NCBI GenBank assembly: GCA_934643435.1
Contig: CAKUCJ010000019.1
Span: forward strand, 1 to 11,282
Reading direction: 5' to 3'
From: an uncultured Collinsella sp.
Lineage (GTDB): Bacteria; Actinomycetota; Coriobacteriia; Coriobacteriales; Coriobacteriaceae
Length of the DNA: 11,282 nt
In this document: positions 1 through 7,024 of the stretch, piece after piece
How the letters are laid out: each line of letters opens with the position of its first letter
How positions within the stretch are numbered: the stretch's first letter is position 1
Made by a program: the position numbers and the translations under genes
Notes under the pieces: generated by a model
Told to the model about the DNA's origin: nothing
Database searches by the model: none
What the model saw: only the letters and a program-made list of their open reading frames with translations

Positions 1-632
1 ATGTCGCAGTTGTCGCGGACCTCGTCGCGCTCCATGCGGCCCTCGGGATCATAGATGCCCGCGCGCTTAAAGCCGGCGGCGCCAGAGCTCTTAAGGCCAA
101 AGACCGCGTCCTCGAACACCCACGCACGCTCAAACTTGTGCCCGTGGCGCTCCTCAAGACGGCGCAGCGCCAGCTCGTATACGTCGGGGAACTGCTTGGA
201 GCGCCCCGCCTCACCCGTCGTGGTAATAAACTCCATATAGTGATCGAGGCCCGCACCCGCAAGGGCGGACTGCACCAGTTCGGCCGGGGTGGACGTGGCA
301 ACACACATAGCAATGCCCGCTGCCTTTGCCTGCTCCAAAAACGCCAAGAGCCCCTCGCGCGGCGGCACCTTGGAATAGCCATCGATGAGAATCTCGCTCA
401 GCTCGCGATACAGCTCTTCGCCGCCTTCGCCAATACCCCACGTGTCATGGTAGGCCTGGCACTCGTCCTCGAGCGAAAGGTGCTCAAACTGGGCAAAATC
501 GTCGACCGTCACATCAACGCCGTGGCGGCGCAATAACTCGGGCTGGGCATAGGCCCAAACGGGGGTGCTATTAACCAGCGTGCCGTCGCAATCGAAAATA
601 AAAGCAACGTTGGGGGCGGCGGTCTGGGACAT
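1..632 (-). CDS. HAD-superfamily hydrolase, beta-phosphoglucomutase-like (3' end outside window)
   Basis: This is a phosphatase or phosphomutase-like enzyme of HAD subfamily IA, cytoplasmic, with no signal peptide or membrane segment. The reading frame stays open to the window edge, giving 210 codons. Motif I is DCDGTLV at residues 14-20 (nucleophile D14, second Asp D16), followed by a helical cap. Motif II is the ATSTP segment after the cap; the motif III lysine is probably in SKQFPDVYE; motif IV is FEDA, followed by the usual GLKSSGAAGF stretch. All catalytic elements are therefore present, and only the extreme C-terminus is missing. The ATG at 632 is preceded by GAAAGG (640-645 on the + strand) at a spacing of 7. 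It is transcribed away from glgB from the shared control region. Substrate cannot be read from sequence; the location suggests a sugar phosphate, but that is inference. Confidence 0.88.
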   Translation of the reverse strand, partial: MSQTAAPNVAFIFDCDGTLVNSTPVWAYAQPELLRRHGVDVTVDDFAQFEHLSLEDECQAYHDTWGIGEGGEELYRELSEILIDGYSKVPPREGLLAFLEQAKAAGIAMCVATSTPAELVQSALAGAGLDHYMEFITTTGEAGRSKQFPDVYELALRRLEERHGHKFERAWVFEDAVFGLKSSGAAGFKRAGIYDPEGRMERDEVRDNCD

Positions 633-666
633 AAACGAACCTTTCGATGTCAAATGGTAAACATCC

Positions 667-687
667 TGCTAAAAACGTTTTACCAAA
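667..687 (-). promoter_or_regulatory. Putative operator, copy A (TGGTAAAACG type)
   Basis: Read on the minus strand this is TTTGGTAAAACGTTTTTAGC plus a final A. Its core AAAACGTTTT (672-681) is a perfect palindrome with a central CG, the layout typical of LacI-family operators. The same twelve bases TTTGGTAAAACG, followed by a T-run and AGCA, recur at 10691-10713 upstream of the GH13 gene. It lies 35 bases upstream of the HAD start codon, downstream of the candidate HAD promoter, a common position for a repressor site. The family of the regulator is inferred; no regulator gene is in the window. Confidence 0.45.
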
Positions 688-695
688 CGTAAAAC
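677..695. repeat. Inverted repeat GTTTTAC-N5-GTAAAAC
   Basis: Perfect 7-base arms (677-683 and 689-695) around CCAAAC-like spacer bases. It overlaps copy A of the putative operator and shares its half-site, so the two may be one composite protein-binding region rather than independent elements. Confidence 0.4.
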
Positions 696-702
696 TAACA
701 AT

Positions 703-731
703 CTAAAAACCCTAATTGGTAAAACTGTCAA
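703..731 (-). promoter_or_regulatory. Candidate promoter of the HAD gene
   Basis: On the minus strand a perfect TTGACA (-35) occupies 731-726. At a spacing of 17 the -10 position reads TTTTAG, and at 18 TTTAGA, both poor matches to TATAAT. The strong -35 with a weak -10 suggests a promoter that is regulated or needs help. The -35 lies in the spacer of the inverted repeat at 717-742, so a protein bound there would compete with RNA polymerase. Confidence 0.4.
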
Positions 732-742
732 GAGTTTTACCA
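717..742. promoter_or_regulatory. Perfect inverted repeat TGGTAAAACT-N6-AGTTTTACCA, probable operator
   Basis: Two perfect 10-base arms (717-726, 733-742) flank GTCAAG. The half-site TGGTAAAAC is the same as in copies A and B. The AT-rich arms and lack of a following T-run argue against a terminator. The spacer contains part of the TTGACA of the divergent HAD promoter, which supports a repressor-binding role. It is about 90 bases upstream of the candidate glgB -10, so it could act on both genes. Confidence 0.5.
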
Positions 743-829
743 TCGCAATTCTGTCAGTGGTCTAAACATGGCGCTCACCGATTAAAAGCCGCCGCAAAAC
801 CACTTTCCTCCATAAAAGTAATGTACAGG

Positions 830-838
830 TGTTATGGT
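830..838 (+). promoter_or_regulatory. Candidate extended -10 promoter for glgB
   Basis: TGT followed by TATGGT forms an extended -10 (TGn plus TATnnT). There is no good -35 at 16-18 bases upstream, which extended -10 promoters tolerate. Transcription would start near 845, leaving a leader of about 130 bases before glgB. Confidence 0.35.
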
Positions 839-852
839 AGTTTCTGCCGAAA

Positions 853-878
853 GTTCCACCGAGCACGCGAGGTGGAAC
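853..878 (+). other. Leader hairpin 1 upstream of glgB
   Basis: Perfect 8-base arms GTTCCACC (853-860) and GGTGGAAC (871-878) enclose a 10-base loop. No T-run follows, so it is not a classical terminator. It would sit at the very 5' end of the glgB leader, where such stems can stabilise mRNA, or it could be a protein-binding palindrome. Confidence 0.4.
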
Positions 879-912
879 GAATCATAGAACTATCGCCGTC
901 CCTTCGATTCGT
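877..912 (+). other. Leader hairpin 2 upstream of glgB
   Basis: Arms ACGAATC (877-883) and GATTCGT (906-912) are perfect complements with a 22-base loop. The first two bases overlap the end of hairpin 1, so the two stems compete at their junction. Long loop and short arms make it weaker than hairpin 1. Confidence 0.25.
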
Positions 913-978
913 GCAGCCCTGGACCTTTCGCATTTAGTCACCAAGGCAACACGCTGCCGCGTCATGATGGGATCAAAC

Positions 979-3246
979 GTGAGCGATACAAAGCTAAAGC
1001 CAACGGCAAAAAAGCCCGCTACCCGCAAGGCCGCTCCGCACGCACCGGAGCTCTCCAAGGACGATGTCTATCTGTTTGGCATTGGCATGTGGGAGCGCAG
1101 CTGGGAAAAGATGGGCGCGCACCCCGATACGCAGAACCGCACGCGCGGCTGGCGTTTTTGCGTTTGGGCGCCCGATGTAAAGAGCGTCCACGTTATTGGC
1201 GAATTTAACGACTGGGATGAGAAAGCCAACCCGCTGGTGCCCGTGCATACGAGCGCCATTTGGGAAGGCTTTATTCCTGGCGCCGAGCAGGGCCAGCTCT
1301 ATAAGTACCTGATCGAGACCAACGAGGGCGAAAAGCTCTACAAGGCCGATCCATACGCCTTTAAGGCCGAGTGCCCTCCGGGTACGGCCAGCGTGCTGTG
1401 GACCCTGGACGGCTACAAGTGGAACGACGCCGCGTGGCTCAAGCGCCGCGCCGGCCACAATCACATGTCGCAGCCGCTCAACATCTACGAGGTGCATATT
1501 GGCTCGTGGAAGCGCCATGGCGACGCGCCGCAGGGTGAGCCGGACGAGTACGGCAACTACCCCGGCCCCATGGATCCCTTCCCCGCGCAGCGCGGCGAGT
1601 TCTACACCTACGACGACCTGTCGGTGGAGCTCGTGGACTACGTGCGCGACATGGGCTATACGCACATTGAGGTCATGCCGCTCATGGAGCATCCCTTCGA
1701 TGGCTCCTGGGGCTACCAGACGACCGGCTACTATGCCGCCACGTCGCGCTACGGCAACCCGCAGCAGCTCATGCACTTTATCGATGCGTGCCACGAGGCA
1801 GGCATCGGCGTGATCATGGACTGGGTGCCCGGCGGTTTTTGCGCCGACTCCCACGGCCTTGCCACCTTTAACGGCCATATGCTGTTTGAGCACGAGATTC
1901 ACCCCAACTGGGGCACACACAAGTTCGACTTCGCCCGCGGCGAGGTTCGCTCCTTCTTGGTCTCCAACGTGCTGTACTGGCTCGAGAACTTCCACGTGGA
2001 CGGCATTCGCATGGACGGCGTGTCCAGCATGCTGTACCTCAACTTTGGCATCGACGATCCGGGCCAAAAGAAGTTCAACAAGTACGGTACCGAAGAGGAT
2101 CTGGACGCCAGCGCGTTTATCCGTCAGGTCAACTGCGCTGTGGAGGCACACTATCCCGACGTGATGATGATGGCCGAGGAGTCCACCGCGTGGCCGCTCG
2201 TGACCTATCCGCCGCAAGACGGCGGCCTGGGCTTCCACTACAAGTGGGACATGGGCTGGATGAACGACACCCTGCACTACATGCAGACCGATTTTCCGTG
2301 GCGCCCCGGCAACCACGGGCTGCTGACGTTCTCCATCATGTACGCCTTTACCGAGAACTTTATTTGCCCGTTGAGCCACGACGAGGTCGTGCACGGGAAG
2401 TGCTCGCTCATCGGCCGTATGCCGGGCGACTGGTGGCGCCAGTTTGCCGGCCTGCGCACGCTGGCCTTTTACCAGATGACGCACCCCGGTGCCAAGCTCA
2501 ACTTTATGGGTAACGAGATCGGCCAGTTTATCGAGTGGCGCTACTACGAGTCCATCCAGTGGTTCCTGACCGAGGAGTACGAGACCCACAAGCATCATCA
2601 GGCGTTTATTAAGGCGCTCAACCACCTGTACACCGCCGAGCCCGCCCTGTACGAGCGCGGCTACACCGACGACGGCTTTACCTGGATCGATGCAGACAAC
2701 TCCAAGCAGTCCATCGTGAGCTTTGTGCGCCAGGGTGAGGACGTCGACGACGACCTGGTGATCCTGATCAACTTTGACCCGGCGAGCTACGAGAGCTTCC
2801 GCGTGGGCGTGCCGCGCGAGGGTGACTGGGAGGTCATCTTTGATTCCGACCGTCCCGAGTTTGGCGGCAGCGGCTATGCCGGCGAGGAGCCCTACACCTG
2901 CTCGAGCGAGCCCTATCCCTGGAACGGGCAGATGGACTCCATCGAGATCAAGGTGCCCGGCCTGGCAGGCGTGGTGCTCAAGCGCCGTGGTCCCAGCAGC
3001 TATAAGCCGCCGGTGGTTGAGGAGCCTAAGAAGGCCACGCGTAAGCGCACGTCTTCGGTGAAGCCCAAGCCTGCGACTGCCAAGAAGGCTCCTGCTAAGG
3101 CGAAGGCAACGACGACCAAGACCAAAGCTGCCGCGAAGCCCGCTGCTAAAGCTACCGCGAAGCCCGCGACCAAAAAGCCGGCTGCCAAAAAGGCAACTAC
3201 CAAGGCCAAATCAGCCGCCGTTAAGTCGCCTGCCAAGGAAGCGTAA
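979..3246 (+). CDS. glgB: 1,4-alpha-glucan (glycogen) branching enzyme, with lysine-rich tail
   Basis: Cleaves alpha-1,4 chains and re-attaches them as alpha-1,6 branches on growing glycogen; cytoplasmic. An N-terminal CBM48 module (about residues 50-140, with FCVWAP and EFNDWD) precedes a GH13 barrel and a beta C-domain ending near 670. Visible catalytic residues are nucleophile D346 (GIRMDGVSS), acid/base E400 (AEEST) and D468 (LSHDEVVHG). Region I reads DWVPGGF, with G286 where the family has His. Residues 675-755 form an added Lys/Ala-rich tail, about 28% Lys, and the first 20 residues are also Lys-rich. The GTG at 979 is chosen because GGGA lies 6 bases upstream, as before glgA; in-frame ATGs at 964 and 967 lack any ribosome binding site but remain possible. 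First gene of the cluster, 92 bases before glgP. Confidence 0.95.
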   Translation: MSDTKLKPTAKKPATRKAAPHAPELSKDDVYLFGIGMWERSWEKMGAHPDTQNRTRGWRFCVWAPDVKSVHVIGEFNDWDEKANPLVPVHTSAIWEGFIPGAEQGQLYKYLIETNEGEKLYKADPYAFKAECPPGTASVLWTLDGYKWNDAAWLKRRAGHNHMSQPLNIYEVHIGSWKRHGDAPQGEPDEYGNYPGPMDPFPAQRGEFYTYDDLSVELVDYVRDMGYTHIEVMPLMEHPFDGSWGYQTTGYYAATSRYGNPQQLMHFIDACHEAGIGVIMDWVPGGFCADSHGLATFNGHMLFEHEIHPNWGTHKFDFARGEVRSFLVSNVLYWLENFHVDGIRMDGVSSMLYLNFGIDDPGQKKFNKYGTEEDLDASAFIRQVNCAVEAHYPDVMMMAEESTAWPLVTYPPQDGGLGFHYKWDMGWMNDTLHYMQTDFPWRPGNHGLLTFSIMYAFTENFICPLSHDEVVHGKCSLIGRMPGDWWRQFAGLRTLAFYQMTHPGAKLNFMGNEIGQFIEWRYYESIQWFLTEEYETHKHHQAFIKALNHLYTAEPALYERGYTDDGFTWIDADNSKQSIVSFVRQGEDVDDDLVILINFDPASYESFRVGVPREGDWEVIFDSDRPEFGGSGYAGEEPYTCSSEPYPWNGQMDSIEIKVPGLAGVVLKRRGPSSYKPPVVEEPKKATRKRTSSVKPKPATAKKAPAKAKATTTKTKAAAKPAAKATAKPATKKPAAKKATTKAKSAAVKSPAKEA
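3001..3243 (+). other. Region encoding the histone H1-like tail of GlgB
   Basis: Codes for about 81 residues made almost entirely of Lys, Ala, Thr, Pro and Ser, beginning after the last recognisable strand of the C-domain (GVVLKRR). It includes TRKRT at residues 687-691 and repeated AAK, PAAK and AKK units. Synonymous codons are mixed (AAG/AAA, GCT/GCC/GCG), so the repetition is at protein level and not a recent DNA repeat expansion. No family branching enzyme needs such a tail for catalysis. Confidence 0.85.
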
Positions 3247-3271
3247 CAAAGCCGTTACCGCTGTAATCACC

Positions 3272-3286
3272 CGCCCCACGGGGGCG
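3272..3286 (+). other. GC-rich hairpin between glgB and glgP
   Basis: CGCCCC and GGGGCG form a 6-base stem with a 3-base loop, 25 bases after the glgB stop. No T-run follows (TAGGATACAAG), so it is a weak terminator at best. It may attenuate or protect the glgB mRNA end. Confidence 0.35.
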
Positions 3287-3304
3287 TAGGATACAAGTCA
3301 TAAC

Positions 3305-3337
3305 CGTTCCGGGAGATATCCCCGGGGGAAAGGAACG
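3305..3337 (+). promoter_or_regulatory. Stem-loop containing the glgP ribosome binding site
   Basis: CGTTCC (3305-3310) pairs with GGAACG (3332-3337), and GGGA (3311-3314) pairs with TCCC (3319-3322) on top of it, leaving a bulge CGGGGGAAA. The Shine-Dalgarno segment GGGGGAAAGGA is therefore partly bulged and partly paired, and the stem ends one base before the ATG. This could restrain glgP translation; the fold is predicted by eye only. Confidence 0.3.
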
Positions 3338-3338
3338 T

Positions 3339-5765
3339 ATGAATAAGATCTTCGACAACAAGCAGGAGTTTACCGAGCTCTATCGCGATGCCGTCATGAG
3401 CATCAGCGGCAAGAGCGTCGAGGCCGCCAGCGACCTGGACCGCTTTAACGCCCTGGCCAAGCTCGTGGCCGAGAAGGCCCGCACCGTTGCCACCAAGAGC
3501 GACGCCCGCGTCACCGCCGAGGGCAAAAAGCGCGTGTACTACTTCTCGATCGAGTTTTTGATCGGCCGCCTGCTCGACAACTACCTGCTCAACTTTGGCG
3601 TGCGCGACATGGTCGCCGAGGCGCTCGACGACATGGGCTTCGATCTGTCCGTCATCGAGAACCAGGAGCCCGATCCGGCTCTGGGCAACGGTGGCCTGGG
3701 CCGCCTGGCCGCATGCTTCCTGGATTCCATGGCAGCCGAGGGCATTGCCGGCTACGGCAACGGCATGCGCTACCGCTACGGCCTGTTTAAGCAGGAGATC
3801 GTCAACGGCAGCCAGGTCGAGACCACCGACGAGTGGCTCACCCACGGCTATCCCTGGGAGGTCCGTCGTCAGGACAAGGCCGTGACCATCAAGTTTGGTG
3901 GCCATGTTGAGGGCTTTGAGGAGAACGGCCGCACGTTCTACCGCACGGTGGACACGCAGGACATCCTGGCCGTTCCCTACGACATCCCCGTCGTGGGCTA
4001 TGCCGGCGAGACCGTCAACAAGCTGCGCGTCTGGGCTGCCGAGCCGGTCGAGGAGCACTTCGATCTGGAGGCCTTCAACCGCGGCGACTATGCCCTGGCC
4101 GACGCCGAGCGCGCCGAGGCCGAGGCCATCAGCGCCATCCTCTACCCCAACGACGCCGGCGAGCACGGCCGTCTGCTGCGCCTGAAGCAGGAGTACCTGT
4201 TTGTCTCGGCCGGCATCTACAGCCTGCTCGACACCTTTGAGAAGGAGCACGGCGAGAACTGGGAGCTGTTGCCGCAGTTTGTGGCCATCCACACCAACGA
4301 TACACACCCCGCCATGTGCGGCCCCGAGCTCATGCGCATCCTGATCGACGAGAAGAAGCTCGAGTGGGATGACGCCTGGAACATCGTGACCCAGGTCGTG
4401 AGCTACACCAACCACACCATCCTGCCCGAGGCTCTGGAGAAGTGGCCCATCGGTACGTTCTCTAAGCTCCTCCCCCGCGTGTACCAGATCATCGACGAGA
4501 TCAGCCGTCGTTGGCACGAGTCGTTCGACACCACCCAAGAGGGCTGGCAGGAGCGTCTGCGCCAGACCGCCATCCTGTGGGACGGCGAGATTCGCATGGC
4601 CAACCTGTCCGTGATCTGCAGCCACAGCGTCAACGGCGTGGCCAAGATCCACTCCGACATCATCAAGAACATCGTGCTCAAGGACTTCTACGCCCTCACG
4701 CCCGAGAAGTTCAACAACAAGACCAACGGCATCTCGCACCGTCGCTTCTTTGCCGAGGCCAACCCCTCCTACGCCAAGCTCGTGACCGAGGCCATTGGCG
4801 ACGGCTGGCTCAAGGACGCCTTTGAGCTGGAGAAACTCAAAGAGTTTAAGGACGACACTGAGTTCCTGAAGGCCGTGAGTGCCTCCAAGCGCGCCAACAA
4901 GGAGCGTCTGGCCGCCTACGTTAAGGCCGAGACCGGTCTGGTCATCGACCCCAACACCGTCTTCGATGTTCAGGTAAAGCGCTTCCACGCCTACAAGCGC
5001 CAGCTCATGAACATCATGAAGGTGATGGACATCTACAACCGTCGCATCGCCGACCCCAACTTCCACGTGACGCCGACGACCTTCATCTTTAGCGGCAAGG
5101 CTGCCTCGAGCTACACCTTCGCCAAGGAGACCATCCGCCTCATTAACTCCGTGGCCGACGTCATCAACAACGACGCCCGCGTCAACGAGGTCATGAAGGT
5201 CTGCTTTATCCCCAACTTCCGCGTGAGCAACGCCCAGCTCATCTACCCCGCCGCCGAGATCTCGGAGCAGATCTCCACGGCCGGTAAGGAGGCCTCGGGC
5301 ACGTCCAACATGAAGCTCATGATGAACGGCGCCATTACGCTGGGTACCCTCGACGGCGCCAACATCGAGATCGCCGACCTGGCCGGCCGCGAGAACGAGG
5401 CCATCTTTGGCCTGACCGCTCCCGAGGTCGAGCAGCTCTGGGCATCCAACAGCTACTTTGCGTGGGATACCCTCAACGGCGACCGCGAGCGTCTGGGCCG
5501 CGTGATGGACGAGCTCAAGGACAACACCTTTGCGGGTCTTTCGGGCAACTTCGAGAGCATCTACAACGAGCTCATGAACAACAACGACCCCGACCTGGTC
5601 ATGGCCGATTTCCGCAGCTACGTGGATGCATGGGAGAAGCTTACCGGCAGCTATGGCGACCGCGAGACCTGGAACCGCAAGGCCCTGCTCAACACCGCCT
5701 CCTCCGGCTGGTTCTCGAGCGACCGCACCATTCGCGAGTACCGCGACGAGATCTGGCACGCGTAA
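3339..5765 (+). CDS. glgP: Glycogen/maltodextrin phosphorylase (GT35)
   Basis: Releases glucose-1-phosphate from non-reducing ends of glycogen using orthophosphate and a pyridoxal phosphate cofactor; cytoplasmic. At 808 residues it has the usual family length and no extra tail. Signature segments in order are YFSIEFLIGR near residue 70, the glycine-rich LGNGGLGRLAAC at 115-126, VKRFHAYKRQ at 546-555, and the cofactor site EASGTSNMKLMMNG, where K659 is expected to carry the pyridoxal phosphate. The ATG at 3339 has AAAGGA 4-9 bases upstream. It sits between the branching enzyme and the ADP-glucose synthesis genes, so degradation is encoded within the synthesis cluster, a common arrangement. Preference for glycogen over maltodextrin cannot be decided from sequence alone. 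Confidence 0.96.
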   Translation: MNKIFDNKQEFTELYRDAVMSISGKSVEAASDLDRFNALAKLVAEKARTVATKSDARVTAEGKKRVYYFSIEFLIGRLLDNYLLNFGVRDMVAEALDDMGFDLSVIENQEPDPALGNGGLGRLAACFLDSMAAEGIAGYGNGMRYRYGLFKQEIVNGSQVETTDEWLTHGYPWEVRRQDKAVTIKFGGHVEGFEENGRTFYRTVDTQDILAVPYDIPVVGYAGETVNKLRVWAAEPVEEHFDLEAFNRGDYALADAERAEAEAISAILYPNDAGEHGRLLRLKQEYLFVSAGIYSLLDTFEKEHGENWELLPQFVAIHTNDTHPAMCGPELMRILIDEKKLEWDDAWNIVTQVVSYTNHTILPEALEKWPIGTFSKLLPRVYQIIDEISRRWHESFDTTQEGWQERLRQTAILWDGEIRMANLSVICSHSVNGVAKIHSDIIKNIVLKDFYALTPEKFNNKTNGISHRRFFAEANPSYAKLVTEAIGDGWLKDAFELEKLKEFKDDTEFLKAVSASKRANKERLAAYVKAETGLVIDPNTVFDVQVKRFHAYKRQLMNIMKVMDIYNRRIADPNFHVTPTTFIFSGKAASSYTFAKETIRLINSVADVINNDARVNEVMKVCFIPNFRVSNAQLIYPAAEISEQISTAGKEASGTSNMKLMMNGAITLGTLDGANIEIADLAGRENEAIFGLTAPEVEQLWASNSYFAWDTLNGDRERLGRVMDELKDNTFAGLSGNFESIYNELMNNNDPDLVMADFRSYVDAWEKLTGSYGDRETWNRKALLNTASSGWFSSDRTIREYRDEIWHA

Positions 5766-5800
5766 AGGCGCGCGAGCTCCCTTTGCCGCACGGCATTACT

Positions 5801-5831
5801 CGACGGGCGCGACCGAGCGCCGCGTCCGTCG
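5801..5831 (+). other. Hairpin between glgP and glgC
   Basis: CGACGGGCGCG (5801-5811) pairs with CGCGTCCGTCG (5821-5831): 11 pairs including one G-U, with a 9-base loop. It is followed by CTAATGGGTTTAGG, not a T-run. It begins 35 bases after the glgP stop and ends 40 bases before glgC, fitting an attenuator, RNA-processing or mRNA-stabilising element better than a full terminator. Confidence 0.45.
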
Positions 5832-5871
5832 CTAATGGGTTTAGGAACATCGATGACAGAAGGAGAAATCG

Positions 5872-7020
5872 ATGAGTAAGAAAGAATGCATCGCGATGCT
5901 CCTCGCAGGAGGACAGGGCAGCCGATTGGGGGCACTCACCCAAAAGATCGCTAAGCCGGCGGTTAGCTTTGGTGGCAAGTTCCGCATTATCGACTTTTCG
6001 CTGTCCAACTGCTCCAACTCGGGCATCGACACGGTGGGCGTTCTGACGCAGTATCGCCCCTATCTGCTGCATGCCTATGTGGGCTCCGGCGAGGCTTGGG
6101 ATCTGGACAGCCGCGACGGCGGCGTGTCGATCCTGCCGCCGTACGAGACGCAGACCGGCGGCGCCTGGTATGCGGGCACGGCCGACGCCATTACGCAGAA
6201 CCTCGACTACATCAAGGCCAACGACCCCAAGTACGTCCTGATTCTTTCGGGCGATCACCTGTATCGCATGGATTACCGCAAGATGCTCAAGACGCACATT
6301 GAGAACAACGCCGATCTTACGGTGAGCGTTATGCCCGTGCCGTGGGAGGAGGCCAGCCGCTTTGGCATCCTGACCACCGACCCGGAGGACGGCCGCATTA
6401 CCAAGTTTACCGAGAAGCCCGATAAGCCCGATTCGAACCTCGCGTCCATGGGCATCTACATCTTCTCGGCCGACGTGCTGATCGAGGCGCTCGAGGAGGA
6501 CGCTCTGGACCAGCGCTCGAGCCACGACTTTGGCAAGGACATCATCCCCAAGCTGCTCGGCGAGGACAAGCGCCTGTACAGCTACGAGTTCCACGGCTTT
6601 TGGAAGGATGTTGGCACCATCGCCAGCTTCCACGAGACCTCGATGGACCTGCTGGGCAACAACCCTGAGTTCGATCTCTTTGACAAGAGCTTCCCCATCA
6701 TGTCCAACATCACCACGCGTCCGCCGCACTACATTGGTCCGGACGGCCGCCTGGACGACTGCCTGGTCTCCAACGGCTGCAAGATCTACGGCACGGCTCG
6801 CCACTCGATCCTTTCGACCGATGTCATCATCGAGGAGCGCGCCGTGGTCGAGGACTCTGTGCTGCTGCCGGGTGCGCACGTTAAGAGCGGCGCGCACATC
6901 TGCCGCGCCATTTTGGGCGAGAACTCCACGGTCGAAGAGGGCGTGAAGCTCGGCTCTGTCGATACCACCAAGGATACGGCCGTCGTTGGAAATGACGTCG
7001 TTATCGGGAAGGGGGAATGA
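5872..7020 (+). CDS. glgC: Glucose-1-phosphate adenylyltransferase, catalytic subunit
   Basis: Makes ADP-glucose and pyrophosphate from ATP and glucose-1-phosphate, the committed step of bacterial glycogen synthesis. The 382-residue product has the full nucleotidyltransferase signature: [10 protein letters not shown] at 10-19, [20 protein letters not shown] at 28-47, WYAGTADAI at 99-107, and [10 protein letters not shown] at 126-135, with D128 matching the essential Asp of the family. A left-handed beta-helix domain with hexapeptide-type repeats (for example GTARHSILS and [14 protein letters not shown]) fills the C-terminal third. The ATG at 5872 is preceded by AGAAGGAG at a spacing of about 6. 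The stop is four bases from the glgD start, so the two subunits are probably co-translated and form a hetero-oligomer. Allosteric effectors cannot be read directly. Confidence 0.97.
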   Translation: MSKKECIAMLLAGGQGSRLGALTQKIAKPAVSFGGKFRIIDFSLSNCSNSGIDTVGVLTQYRPYLLHAYVGSGEAWDLDSRDGGVSILPPYETQTGGAWYAGTADAITQNLDYIKANDPKYVLILSGDHLYRMDYRKMLKTHIENNADLTVSVMPVPWEEASRFGILTTDPEDGRITKFTEKPDKPDSNLASMGIYIFSADVLIEALEEDALDQRSSHDFGKDIIPKLLGEDKRLYSYEFHGFWKDVGTIASFHETSMDLLGNNPEFDLFDKSFPIMSNITTRPPHYIGPDGRLDDCLVSNGCKIYGTARHSILSTDVIIEERAVVEDSVLLPGAHVKSGAHICRAILGENSTVEEGVKLGSVDTTKDTAVVGNDVVIGKGE

Positions 7021-7024
7021 TCCG

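Larger units (their letters stand above)
633..978. other. Divergent intergenic control region between the HAD gene and glgB
   Basis: About 345 bases without a convincing gene. The part from about 650 to 840 is clearly more AT-rich than the flanking genes. It holds five TGGTAAA(A)C-type half-sites in either orientation (654-662, 677-685, 689-695, 717-726, 733-742), a TTGACA hexamer facing the HAD gene, an extended -10 facing glgB, and two leader hairpins. A short open frame crossing 716-937 has no ribosome binding site and runs through these elements, so it is not called as a gene. Confidence 0.75.

Noticed and set aside
138..536. A + strand open frame across the left edge
   Set aside because: It overlaps the HAD gene, whose motifs I and IV are clear on the minus strand; the + frame shows no family features.
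716..937. A 73-codon open frame in the divergent intergenic region
   Set aside because: It begins with a non-ATG codon inside an inverted repeat, lacks a ribosome binding site and runs through the promoter and hairpins.
994..2625. A 543-codon open frame on the minus strand opposite glgB
   Set aside because: Shadow of glgB; biased His/Val/Ala composition and no domain.
3267..5759. An 830-codon open frame on the minus strand opposite glgP
   Set aside because: Its product is low-complexity Val/Leu/Gly/His/Asp-rich with no recognisable domain, as expected from the antisense of a GC-rich gene with strong codon bias; glgP is unmistakable on the other strand.
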